This document shows positions 54,501 through 64,000 of a stretch of DNA of 64,000 nucleotides, piece after piece. This DNA comes from Drechmeria coniospora (lineage: Eukaryota; Ascomycota; Sordariomycetes; Hypocreales; Ophiocordycipitaceae), in assembly GCF_001625195.1 (NCBI RefSeq), contig NC_054389.1, forward strand, positions 1,798,001 to 1,862,000. Reading direction: 5' to 3'. Both the position numbers and the translations under genes were made by a program. Below the pieces are notes generated by a model. That model did not search any database and was not told the origin of the DNA. It was given only the letters and a program-made list of their open reading frames with translations. The number at the start of each line of letters is the position of its first letter. Position 1 is the stretch's first letter.

Positions 54501-57500
54501 CAGAGGTAGTTGTTGAAGTAGTAGTTTCCTCGGAGGTCGTTGTAGTCGTTGTAGTCTCCTCAGAGGTTGTTGTTGAAGTGGTAGTTTCCTCGGAGGTTGT
54601 TGTAGTCGTAGTCTCCTCAGTTGTAGTTGTCGTAGTCTCCTCAGAGGTTGTAGTTGTTGTAGTCTCCTCAGAGGTTGTAGTTGTCGTAGTCTCCTCGGAG
54701 GTTGTAGTTGTTGTAGTCTCCTCAGAGGTTGTAGTTGTCGTAGTCTCCTCGGAGGTTGTTGTAGTGGTAGTAGTCTCCTCAGTTGTAGTCGTTGTAGTTT
54801 CCTCAGAAGTTGTAGTTGTCGTAGTCTCCTCAGAGGTTGTTGTTGTTGTAGTCTCCTCAGAGGTTGTTGTTGAAGTGGTAGTTTCCTCAGAGGTTGTAGT
54901 TGTCGTAGTCTCCTCAGAGGTTGTTGTTGAAGTAGTAGTTTCCTCGGAGGTTGTTGTAGTAGTAGTAGTCTCCTCAGATGTAGTAGTCGTTGTAGTCTCC
55001 TCAGAGGTTGTAGTAGTTGTAGTCTCCTCAGAAGTAGTAGTAGTAGTCTCAGAAGTAGTAGTTGTAGTCTCCTCTGATGTAGTCGTTGTTGTAGTTTCCT
55101 CCGAGGTAGTAGTAGTAGTTGTTGTCTCCTCCGAGGTAGTAGTAGTAGTTGTCTCCTCAGAGGTAGTAGTCGTAGTAGTCTCCTCAGAAGTAGTCGTTGT
55201 TGTTTCCTCAGAAGTAGTAGTCGTAGTAGTCTCTTCAGAGGTGGTAGTTGTAGTAGTCTCCTCAGAGGTTGTTGTAGTAGTAGTAGTTTCCTCGGAGGTA
55301 GTAGTAGTAGTCGTACTCTCCTCAGAGGTAGTAGTAGTAGTAGTAGTAGTTTCCTCGGTTGTAGTAGTAGTAGTCTCCTCAGAGGTAGTAGTCGTTGTAG
55401 TCTCCTCGGAGGTTGTAGTGGTTGTAGTCTCCTCAGAAGTAGTAGTAGTAGTAGTCTCCTCGGAGGTCGTAGTTGTTGTAGTCTCTTCAGAGGTTGTAGT
55501 AGTAGTAGTCTCTTCCGAAGTAGTTGTCGTTGTTGTCTCCTCAGAGGTAGTAGTAGTTGTAGTCTCCTCAGAGGTAGTAGTAGTCTCTTCGGAAGTAGTA
55601 GTAGTTGAAGTCTCCTCAGAGGTAGTAGTAGTTGTAGTCTCCTCTGAGGTAGTCGTTGTTGTAGTCTCTTCAGAAGTAGTAGTTGTAGTAGTCTCCCCGG
55701 AGGTCGTAGTTGTTGTAGTCTCTTCAGAGGTCGTAGTAGTAGTAGTCTCTTCCGAAGTAGTTGTCGTTGTTGTCTCCTCAGAGGTAGTAGTAGTCGTAGT
55801 CTCCTCAGAGGTAGTAGTAGTCTCTTCGGAAGTAGTAGTAGTTGAAGTCTCCTCAGAGGTAGTAGTAGTTGTAGTCTCCTCTGAGGTAGTCGTTGTTGTA
55901 GTCTCCTGAGAGCTTGTAGAAGTAGTAGTCTCCTCGGAGGTCGTAGTTGTTGTAGTCTCTTCAGAAGTTGTAGTAGTTGTTGTCTCTTCCGAAGTAGTTG
56001 TTGTTGTCTCCTCCGAGGTAGTAGTCGTAGTAGTCTCCTCAGAAGTAGTCGTTGTTGTTTCCTCAGAAGTAGTAGTTGTCGTAGTCTCTTCAGAGGTAGT
56101 AGTTGTAGTTGTCTCCTCGGAGGTCGTAGTTGTTGTAGTCTCTTCAGAGGTTGTAGAAGTAGTAGTCTCCTCAGAGGTAGTAGTTGTCGTAGTCTCCTCA
56201 GAGGTAGTAGTAGTAGTTTCCTCAGAGGTCGTAGTAGTCGTAGTCTCTTCAGAGGTAGTAGTAGTAGTAGCCTCAGAAGTAGTCGTTGTTGTCTCCTCAG
56301 AAGTAGTTGTTGTAGTCTCCTCAGAGGTAGTAGTTGTAGTCTCCTCAGAAGTTGTAGTAGTAGTCTCAGAAGTTGTAGTAGTGGTAGTCTCCTCAGAGGT
56401 AGTAGTCGTCGTAGTCTCCTCGGAGGTAGTAGTGGTAGTCTCCTCAGAGGTAGTAGTAGTAGTCTCCTCAGAGGTAGTAGTAGTAGTCTCGGAAGTTGTA
56501 GTAGTAGTAGTCTCCTCAGAGGTAGTAGTAGTAGTAGTCTCCTCAGAGGTAGTAGTCGTTGTAGTCTCCTCAGAGGTAGTAGTCGTTGTAGTCTCAGAGG
56601 TTGTAGTAGTAGTCTCCTCAGAGGTAGTAGTCGTCGTAGTCTCAGAGGTTGTAGTAGTAGTCTCGGAAGTTGTGGTAGTAGTAGTCTCCTCAGAGGTTGT
56701 AGTAGTACTCTCAGAAGTTGTAGTACTAGTAGTCTCAGAGGTAGTAGTAGTAGTAGTCTCCTCAGAAGTAGTTGTCGTCGTAGTCTCAGAGGTAGTAGTA
56801 GTAGTTTCAGAAGTAGTAGTTGTAGTCTCTTCAGAGGTAGTAGTAGTCGTCGTCTCCTCAGAAGTAGTCGTCGTCGTAGTCTCAGAAGTAGTTGTTATCG
56901 TAGTCTCCGAGGTTGTTGAGGTAGTCTCCTCAGAGGTAGTAGTGGTAGTCTCCTCAGACGTTGTGGACGTTGTGGACTCCTCGGATGTAGTTGTCGTAGT
57001 AGACTCCACAGAGGTTGTAGATGTAGACTCTTCAGAAGATGTAGTCGTAGTAGACTCAGAAGTAGTACTAGTAGTCTCCTCTGACGTTGTAGTCGTAGTA
57101 GACTCAGAAGTAGTACTAGTAGTCTCCTCTGACGTTGTAGTCGTAGTAGGAGACTCGGTTGATGTATTTGTAGTGGTCTCTTCAGAAGATGTAGTGGCAG
57201 ATGTAGTCGTCTCCTCCGAGGTTGTACTCGTGGTAGTTGACTCTTGAGAAGTAGTACTCGTCGATTCTTCCGATGTAGTGCTGGTTGTCTCCCCGGAGGT
57301 TGTAGTAGTGGACTCTGAAGTTGTAGTCGAAGTTGTGGACTCAGACGTTGTGGTTGATGTAGTCGTTCCCCCAGAGGTAGTAGTAGTAGATGTGGTCGTT
57401 TCCTCGGATGTTGTAGCTGTAGAAGTGGTTCCTTCGGATGTTGTGGTTGTAGAACTCGTAGACGACTCGGTGGAGGTTGTTGTAGTAGTTGATGGAGGCT

Positions 57501-59377
57501 CGCTAGACGTCGTTGTGGTGGAAGTGGAAGACTCACCAGTGCTTGTTGTCGAGCTTGCTGTAGAGCTAGTTGTCGACTCTTCAGAAGAAGTCGATGTGGA
57601 CTGCTCAGAAGTCGTGGTGGTAGACTCGGTACCAGAAGTCGTGGTGGTGGACTCGGTACCAGAATTCGTGGTTGTAGTTGTCCTCGACGTAATGTCACCA
57701 GAGCCAGTGGAAGTAATGCTAGAAGTAGTCGATGTGGACTGGCCGGAAGATGTGGTGGTAGACTCGGTACCAGAAGTCGTAGTCGTAGTTGTTGTCCTCG
57801 ACGTAATGTCACCAGAGCCCGTGGAAGTAGGGCTAGATGTAGTCGATGTGGATTGGCCAGAAGTTGTAGTGGCAGACTCGGTACCAGAAGTCGTTGTTGT
57901 AGTCGTCGTCCTCGACGTAATATCACCAGAGCCCGTGGAGGTAGGGCTAGAGGTATTCGATGTGGACTGGCCAGAAGTCGTAGTGGTAGACCCGGTGCCA
58001 GACGTCGTTGTTGTAGTCGTTGTCCTCGACGTAATATCACCAGAGCCCGTGGAGGTAGGGCTAGAGGTATTCGATGTGGACTGGCCAGAAGTCGTAGTGG
58101 TAGACCCGGTGCCAGACGTCGTTGTTGTAGTCGTTGTCCTCGACGTAATATCACCAGATCCCGTGGAAGTAGAACTGGAGGAAGTATTCGATGGGGACTG
58201 GCCAGAAGATGTAGTGGAAGACCCGGTACCAGAAGTCGTGGTTGTGGTCGTCGTCCTCGACGTTATACCACCAGAGCCCGTCGAAGTGGCACTGGAGGAA
58301 GCATTCGTCGTAGTCTGACCAGACGATGTAGTGGTAGTTGTCGTCCTCGTATTTATATCACCAGAGTTCGTAGTGTTGGGGCCGGACGACGTGTTCGCCG
58401 TAGACTGGCCAGAAGTTTTGGTGGTAGACTCGGCACCAGAGGTTGCGGTTGCAGGGTTGGTGCTGCCGCTGGTGCTGGAACTTGCCCCACTGGAATGTGC
58501 ACCATTGGAGCTCGTCGTCACAGGCTTCCCAGAAGATCCTGTGGCAGGCTCGCCGGTGGTGCCAGATTGAGGACGGCTGGACCATGTGGGTGGAGGCTGA
58601 GGAGTCGATTCCGTAGGCTCGTTACCCGTGGCGTGGCTTGCACTTTTCGAGTTCGAGGCCGGAGGCTGAGCAGAAGACGGCGCGACAGGCTCGCTTCCTG
58701 GGCCAGAGCTTGCACCTCTGGAATTCGTCATCGGGGGCTCGCCAGATGTCGTCGTTGCCGATGAGGGTGGTGGCACAACGGACCCGCCAGCCGGTGGTGA
58801 ACTCGGATGGTGCGAGTGTGCGGAGGACTCTGCAGGTGACCCCGCTGGTTGTGGTGGTCCTGCGACAAGAGCTGTGAGCGACGAAAAGATGGCAGATGGG
58901 ATGGTATTCGTACCTTGTTGTTGGGACGGTGAGCTTCGGCCGCCTTCGCTCGGCTGCTGCCCGTTGGACTGGTTGGGTTGAGGCGGAAGAATTGTATTCA
59001 TCGACTCGGCGGCGGTCGCCATGTTGCTAGGGGTATATATGATGACGCTGCCGGGATAGGTGCCGGTGGGCGGCACCGTCAGCGTGCTGGGTTCCGTGCC
59101 GGTCCATGCCGAGTAGACGGTGGAGAAGGGGGCGCCGGTTGCGCATGAGGTCCACGTTCTGTTGTGGCCGTCTGTCAGTCCATCTGCCGAAGGGTGCGGG
59201 GAGGAGTCTGGGCGGCGCATTGTACCGTGTGGATGTGGACTGCCTCGTGACGCCCGAGCATACGAACTCGATCGGCTGAAGCTCTACGAACACTGCGCAG
59301 CAAGGCACCGGCTCGGCCAGTGCGGACTGCAGGAGGCTGCCGCCGATGGCGGCTGCGGCTACTCGAGTGCCCTTCAT
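51550..59377 (-). CDS. Giant secreted Thr/Ser/Glu mucin-like repeat protein with a C-terminal binding-type domain
   Basis: Exons 59377-59226 and 59158-51550 give about 2586 residues. The 67-bp intron (GTACAA...ACAG, ACTGAC branch) joins a signal-peptide exon (MKGTRVAAAAIGGSLLQSAL, then AEPVPCC) to the main body. Order of parts: cysteine-containing N-terminal domain (to about residue 90); Ser/Pro/Gln-rich linker; about seven ~38-residue repeats around GDITSRTTTTTT (57650-58330); then roughly 1700 residues of SEETTTTTT-type units (52300-57300). The last ~155 residues are non-repetitive, with NPNFSSGLDNWYIS and paired cysteines, resembling a galactose-binding/CBM-like beta-sandwich. The Thr/Ser density predicts heavy O-mannosylation and a rigid stalk. 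There is no GPI-type hydrophobic tail. The likely role is a cell-wall or extracellular adhesin; the ligand is unknown. Repeat number may be affected by assembly. Confidence 0.82.
52300..57300 (-). repeat. SEE(T)n coding minisatellite inside the mucin-like gene
   Basis: Units of about 24-27 bp encode SEE followed by four to eight Thr. Unit length varies by whole codons only, so the frame stays open for about 5 kb. Ser-Glu-Glu is the most constant part; Thr codons vary at the third base. The plus strand is correspondingly G/T-rich (GTAGTAGTCGTAGTCTCCTC-like). Confidence 0.95.
57650..58330 (-). repeat. ~38-residue (about 115-bp) GDITSR repeats
   Basis: About seven copies of a longer unit built from GDITSRTTTTTT, a SGT(G/E)S(T)n part, SGQST and a TSTGS end. 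Adjacent copies around 57900-58130 are nearly identical at DNA level, suggesting recent duplication. Confidence 0.9.
58864..58917 (-). other. Possible optional 54-bp in-frame intron in the mucin-like gene
   Basis: Within the linker region, GTACGA and GCAG bracket 54 bp (18 codons) that could be removed without changing frame, with a CTCAC branch-like site. The interval is also open, so it may simply be coding. Confidence 0.3.
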
Positions 59378-59501
59378 GATGTGTGATGGTGTCAGAGGAA
59401 GAAGCTTGCTGCTCTGTCACTCTGTCATGAGTCAATGGACGAAAGGCCAATGGTCGGGGGAAGGGGGGGGGGGCGGCGGGACGGACGCGCGCCGAGGATG
59501 A

Positions 59502-59507
59502 TATATA
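59502..59507 (-). promoter_or_regulatory. TATA box candidate of the mucin-like gene
   Basis: TATATA read on the minus strand lies 125 bp upstream of the ATG at 59377, a normal distance for a strong regulated fungal promoter. Confidence 0.5.
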
Positions 59508-61260
59508 CGACGCAGCACGCGGGCATCCGAGCTGGAGCTTCCCACATCTCCTCCAAGTTCCGGTCCCGGCGAGAGTTACAGCCATCTCGCAGGGGTAGGT
59601 GTGGTCGAGCCTGGTCGAGCCAGGTTCCTGGCTGCGCCGTGGCTTCCTGACCGAAGCTTGAGCTGAGCAGGCGGCAAGGTGTGTTGCGACGAGCTCATGT
59701 TGCATCCACCTCTGTGGTTATGCCCGAAGCGGTTGCATGGCAGGATGTTAGTCGACAGCTCCAGCGACGGGGGACGTCCATGGCTTGAGCTTCCACGACC
59801 GGCGGGGACTGCAACCAGGTTGTCAGAGCCACGGCGCCGTGGCATCATGCATCACGACCCATCGTCGAAGCTTTGTCGAGTGGATCTTCGGTACCGCCTT
59901 GCCGCAGGCTGGAGGTGCGTGGTGGTCTGACGTGTCCGAGGTGGGAGGTGGGGGATGGTGGAGGGGAGCATGACGGCAGAGGAGCCTGGATGTCGCTGTT
60001 CAGTCTTCTCGAAGCGCCACGAGCCATGGGATCTAGGCAGTAGTTCCCATCCGTGGGCTCGCGAGCTAGGAAGGAGCGAAAAACTCACACCTCCCCCCTC
60101 GTGCCTTCCGCCCCCCTGGTCGCGGGGACGCCGTTGCGGGTACGGTTGGACGGTGGCGTGGGACCGGAGCGATGGGACGTCGTGGCGTCTGCTCGCAGAT
60201 CGGTACCGGGGAATTGGCATCGAGGTCGGCGATGTATCGCCCTCCCCTGGCGATCACTACGCCAAAATCGTGCTAGTGTCCGCCAAAGTCGGGGCGACGC
60301 ACATGTACGGATACATGCACGCGCATACATGCCAATGGCCGCCACCAGGTACCGGTACGAGCTCGAGGGTACCTGCCTCGTGCGACGTGCTCGGAATGGT
60401 ACTAGCTACGTGGTCCTCGGAACCCACTAACCCGTATCGACGAGCAATCGGATCCAGATGGCTGGTCGCTGAGCCTCCGCTAGACCGTTTTCGGCCCGCG
60501 CCTGCATGATATCCACCTCTCGGCTCGCCGCGAAGCCGAGCGAAGGATGCGACATGAAATGTGGGACTCGTCGTTGGGAGAGCACCGACACGGGCCCAGG
60601 AATGGACGGAGAAAGGGCCGGTATTGCATTCTCGCAAGATGGAACCGATCCTCGCGCCTACCTGGCGCTTGCATGCCAGAGGACCAGCATTGATGGCAAG
60701 GCAAGGGAGGGGGTTGCGGCGTCCCGACCGAGCGGATTCGGACAAAGACGTTACGAGTACGACGCGTGGGAGCGATGGACGGATGGGGTGGTGCGGTCCA
60801 TGGCTTTGGTAACGTTCAATACGGTAGATTTAGATGCGCACTTGAACACTTTCGTCCAAGCGCATCCCTACCAACGGCCCAGCTGCACGCCCGCCTCGTC
60901 CACCTTCCAGGCGGACGGAATAGTGGGGCGGGTGATCGTCCCACCGTCCCACCCGTCCCCTCGGTCCCACACGATCGGTCCTGCCGAACCGGTCCCAAAC
61001 GATCGGTTCTCGTCCCGGCGAGACGGGGTTTCGGAATACTGGGACAGATGACGCGTTCTGATTGGGTACCAACCGAGGCGCTCCGCCCCCCCCAAACGCC
61101 GTGGCAACAACGTCATTGCTGGCGGGGAGTCCGAGACGATTCTGGCCTTTTGGAGAATGACGCACTCCCATTGGCGGCGGCCTGCACTTGTACACTGTAC
61201 ACCTACATGCACACCGTCTGTACCCGAGTACTTGTACCCCCTCGACGTCCTGGCCCAAGC

Positions 61261-61290
61261 CCCACACACACACACACACACGCACGCACA
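61261..61290. repeat. (CA)n microsatellite
   Basis: A CA-dinucleotide run with a few interruptions by CG and AA. Confidence 0.9.
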
Positions 61291-62973
61291 CAAACACAGC
61301 TTCCTTCGTGTCGTACGCACACTCCTCGTCGTCGGCGCCTTCGTCCACATGGTCGACCGCCAACTGCCCATGGCTTGTCGAAAATGTACATGTGCCCACG
61401 GACAAGCTGTCACGTCGCCGTCAAGCCACTCGACGCAAAGTTTGACAACCGCCAGAGTGCCGGCTGGTATGCGCGTGCCGTGTATTGGCCACTGCACTAA
61501 CTCGTCATTCACCGCCTCGCTCCATCATCATCCTCCATACCGGCGAGGTCGACGCACATGTCATGACCATGGAAAGCTCCATCCGGTGGCGCCTGTAACG
61601 ATGATTAGCATTGCGGCTAGTCGAAGGCGGCCTCTCCTCCAGCTCGCTGCCATGACACGTTCCGATCGGATAGAGCAACTGGCGGCGGCGCTTCCCGAGC
61701 TCTGACTTGCTGGCGGACACTACTGACGACGCACGACTCATAAGCTTTCCTCCCCAGACGTTGAGGCGACGCGGCAGGGCGGTTGAACTTTCAAATGCAT
61801 AGAAAGGCGTCGTGGAGAAGTGATAGTGTGGACTCCATCGAGTCTCGGGTCTCGGGCTCAGACCTCGACGCAGCTGGTCTCCCATCTAAGACATGTCTAT
61901 CAGCTATGCAACGCATGGGTGCTGCCTCTCGCTGCCGAATTCTTCCTGCCTCGACCCTTGCTGCTTCATTAGCTCGTTCCGGTCTCGTACGAGCTCCCGT
62001 CGAGTGCCGCAGGTGGCCCCTCCCCCGGCCCCTCCCTCTCCACCCATCGTATGCTGCTCGCGAGGGGTTCGATATCCACCAAGCGTTGCCGACATGCATC
62101 AAGACGTAGCCCCCACGTACTGCTAGCAAGTCCTCCTGCCTGAACTCTACCCGTGCCGTAGATTTCGGCAACCTATCCGCTAGAGAATCATAGAGCAGCG
62201 CCTCGCCCCGCCCTCGTTCTCCTGCCACTCCCCTTTAGCCTCCATCCACCTACCGCTGTCAAAGAAGGGCGCTTGTCCTCCCCGTCCCCGACGGGAGTGC
62301 TACCAAGCGCTGTTTCATCTCTTCCGCGAACGGCAAGTCCCCCGGCTCCTCCTCCGGGTACCGTGGAAGATGGGGCGTGCTTCGGACCCATGGTGTGGCC
62401 ATAGTCCGAGGCCAGCACGATGATGGGCGTATTGTGCGTGCGTACTCGTAGCATATCGATATTGCCCGCCACGAGCTGCTCCATCTCCGCGTAGTGCAAG
62501 TACAACAACAAGTACATGGTCCATGCCTGTACCCGTACAGCCAAGACGTGTTCCGTACGGTGAATTTGCCGATATCCATGGCGACCCATGGCCCCGCACA
62601 AAGGCCAATGCCGCCATCACCATTTGCAGCATGACAGGTGAGGTATGTTCAATAGTGTTTTCCAGACAGTGTACCTTTTCAAAAAAGCCGTCCACCTAAG
62701 CGAATGAATCAATAAATTGCGCGTAGATTGGCGTAAAATGCCCAAAGTCTCGTCCCCATGCCACTGTTTCCCGTCGTCGTATCCACCCAATTGGAGATTG
62801 AAACATGTACAAGTCCGAATTGTGCCATGCCTTTCTCCCCATACGTCCGAGGGGTAACTACTACCATAAACGCAGTCCCGTACTAGTAGTGAGGGCCCAA
62901 GAAGCCAGGATAGGGGGCGTGCTCGTACTGTTTGCGGCGGGACACCGCCAACATCGGCTCACACTCCTCTCTT

Positions 62974-63016
62974 GCACACTCCTCTCCGGCACACTCCTCT
63001 CCGGCACACTCCTCTG
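62974..63016. repeat. Three-copy 15-bp tandem repeat GCACACTCCTCTCCG
   Basis: Two perfect copies (62974-62988, 62989-63003) and a third starting at 63004 that diverges after 12 bases; a degenerate copy precedes them. Confidence 0.85.
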
Positions 63017-64000
63017 TCGACTAGCTAATATTAGACCAAGGCCCAGGCGTGAACCTTGCATCATCGCCCGCTTACTAGAGCTGTCATGGTCAAGTGCAGC
63101 GCAAGCCCAGCTGTTAAATAGAGTACCTGTAGTCGTGCCGCGGTGGGTGGCATTAACAAACAGTCTTGCCCCCCTCCTCCCTTCCCCCTTTCTTGCCCCC
63201 CCCGTGTCTCTCCCACCCCCCTCCCTCTGAGATTGGGTTCCGGCCCAAGCGGATACCTTCTGTTACAGGCCTACTAGAACTCTCAGGGTCAAGTGCGAGG
63301 GAAGTGGATTCCCTCTGCAACGGTGGCCAGGCTCAAAAGGTCCGAGAGCTCCCTCGTGGGGTTGAAAAGTAACGATTTTCGCAAGGGGCTGCTCATCTGT
63401 GACTTTCATCTTTCGACATCTACCCTGTTCTTTTATTCAAGTTCTTGGTACCCCTGCGGCTCGCTGGTTTTTCAAAAACCTCCTCGGCAAAATACAAGCA
63501 GCCCCTGAAGGGTTTGAGTATACCCCTTTTCGACTACACCACTGCTCCCGAAGGGGCTACGCGCTTGCTCCCTACACTTCCGACTCGTTGTACCGCTGAT
63601 GCACTCGCCATGCACAGCAATCGAAGCCGGCTGGGTCAAACTCATGGCCGAAGCTCCCGCCGAAATGAATTTCATTTGCCGAGGTCGCGTCGCCGAACCT
63701 GGGCACTGGCTGGCATATAGTTGGCTGCACTCGAATCTACCTACCAGCAACAAGCAGCAAGAGAAGGAGCCGTTGCTCGCATCCAAACTTGATCCATGAC
63801 TGGATTTCTAGCGGCAACTATCGGTGCCAAGATTCCGCCGCCTCCAACCCTTTGGCGGTGCGGTGCTGCATCTCAATCCTATCTCCTCGGCGCTCAAGCG
63901 ACCTCAGCGTTGATTGCCAATGGCCGACGCCAGAGAGCTTGTACCCGAGCGACTCTTCGGCAGCTGGTGCATGAAGGCGAGAGACTCGACAGGTTGAGAG

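Larger units (their letters stand above)
59378..64000. other. Right-end region without a supported gene
   Basis: 4.6 kb from the mucin-like gene promoter to the window end. It contains the TATA element at 59502-59507, a (CA)n tract at 61261-61290, protein-like fragments at 62260-62530 (minus) and a short 15-bp tandem repeat at 62974-63016. None of the many overlapping frames shows consistent coding bias. Confidence 0.5.

Noticed and set aside
52385..55909. 1174-codon plus-strand ORF of Val/Ser/Glu repeats
   Set aside because: It is the exact antisense of the Thr/Ser/Glu stalk; Thr codons ACN read backwards as Val/Ser-type codons and never stop. Low complexity, no start context, no separate domain.
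59955..61500. Several 180-245-codon overlapping ORFs on both strands
   Set aside because: They overlap in conflicting frames with no dominant codon bias, splice signals or recognisable domains.

Overview
The window looks like a chromosomal piece of a filamentous ascomycete (Pezizomycotina, probably Sordariomycetes/Hypocreales). Evidence: short spliceosomal introns (48-139 bp) with GTRNGT-like donors and CTRAC/CTGAC branch sites, strong G/C third-position bias, and a typical fungal gene set (Spo7, Cho2, eIF3g, Svf1, a Csc1/Rsn1-type channel, a Zn2Cys6 regulator, a CYSTM protein). The genus cannot be fixed from sequence alone.

Layout. 1-577: 5' part of a Spo7-like gene (-). 2758-4454 (+): Cld1/ABHD4-5-like alpha/beta hydrolase, convergent with a Csc1/Rsn1-type channel (5039-8851, -). 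12297-12689 (-): CYSTM protein, divergent from eIF3g (13799-14847, +). 17998-21084 (+): Cho2 phosphatidylethanolamine methyltransferase, convergent with a Zn2Cys6 regulator (21712-23780, -). 25622-34531: three genes on the minus strand (lactonase-family propeller, Rog1-like lipase, RBR/RING-IBR-RING protein). 35.8-43.3 kb: an AT-rich, gene-poor accessory island with a short tandem tract, two overlapping convergent orphan genes, a decayed Ty3/gypsy retroelement with premature stops of the kind RIP produces, an orphan ORF, and two tandem intron-containing tRNA genes plus a relic. 45.75-49.7 kb: a mitochondrial KHE1-family protein (+), an orphan protein (-) and Svf1 (-). 51550-59377 (-): a giant secreted Thr/Ser/Glu mucin-like protein of about 2586 residues. 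I see no supported gene in 59.4-64 kb.

Two themes stand out. First, the intergenic spaces carry long islands built from GTAC-containing palindromic words (TACTCCGTA/TACGGAGTA, GTACATGTAC, CAGTACTG); I saw no such arrays inside the recognised coding exons. Second, several housekeeping genes act on membrane lipids: Spo7 (lipin activation), the Cld1-like hydrolase, Cho2 (PE to PC), the Rog1-like lipase and Svf1 (ceramide handling). They are not operonic, so this may be chance. Gene structures were assembled by hand from splice signals and remembered family patterns; no database search was run.
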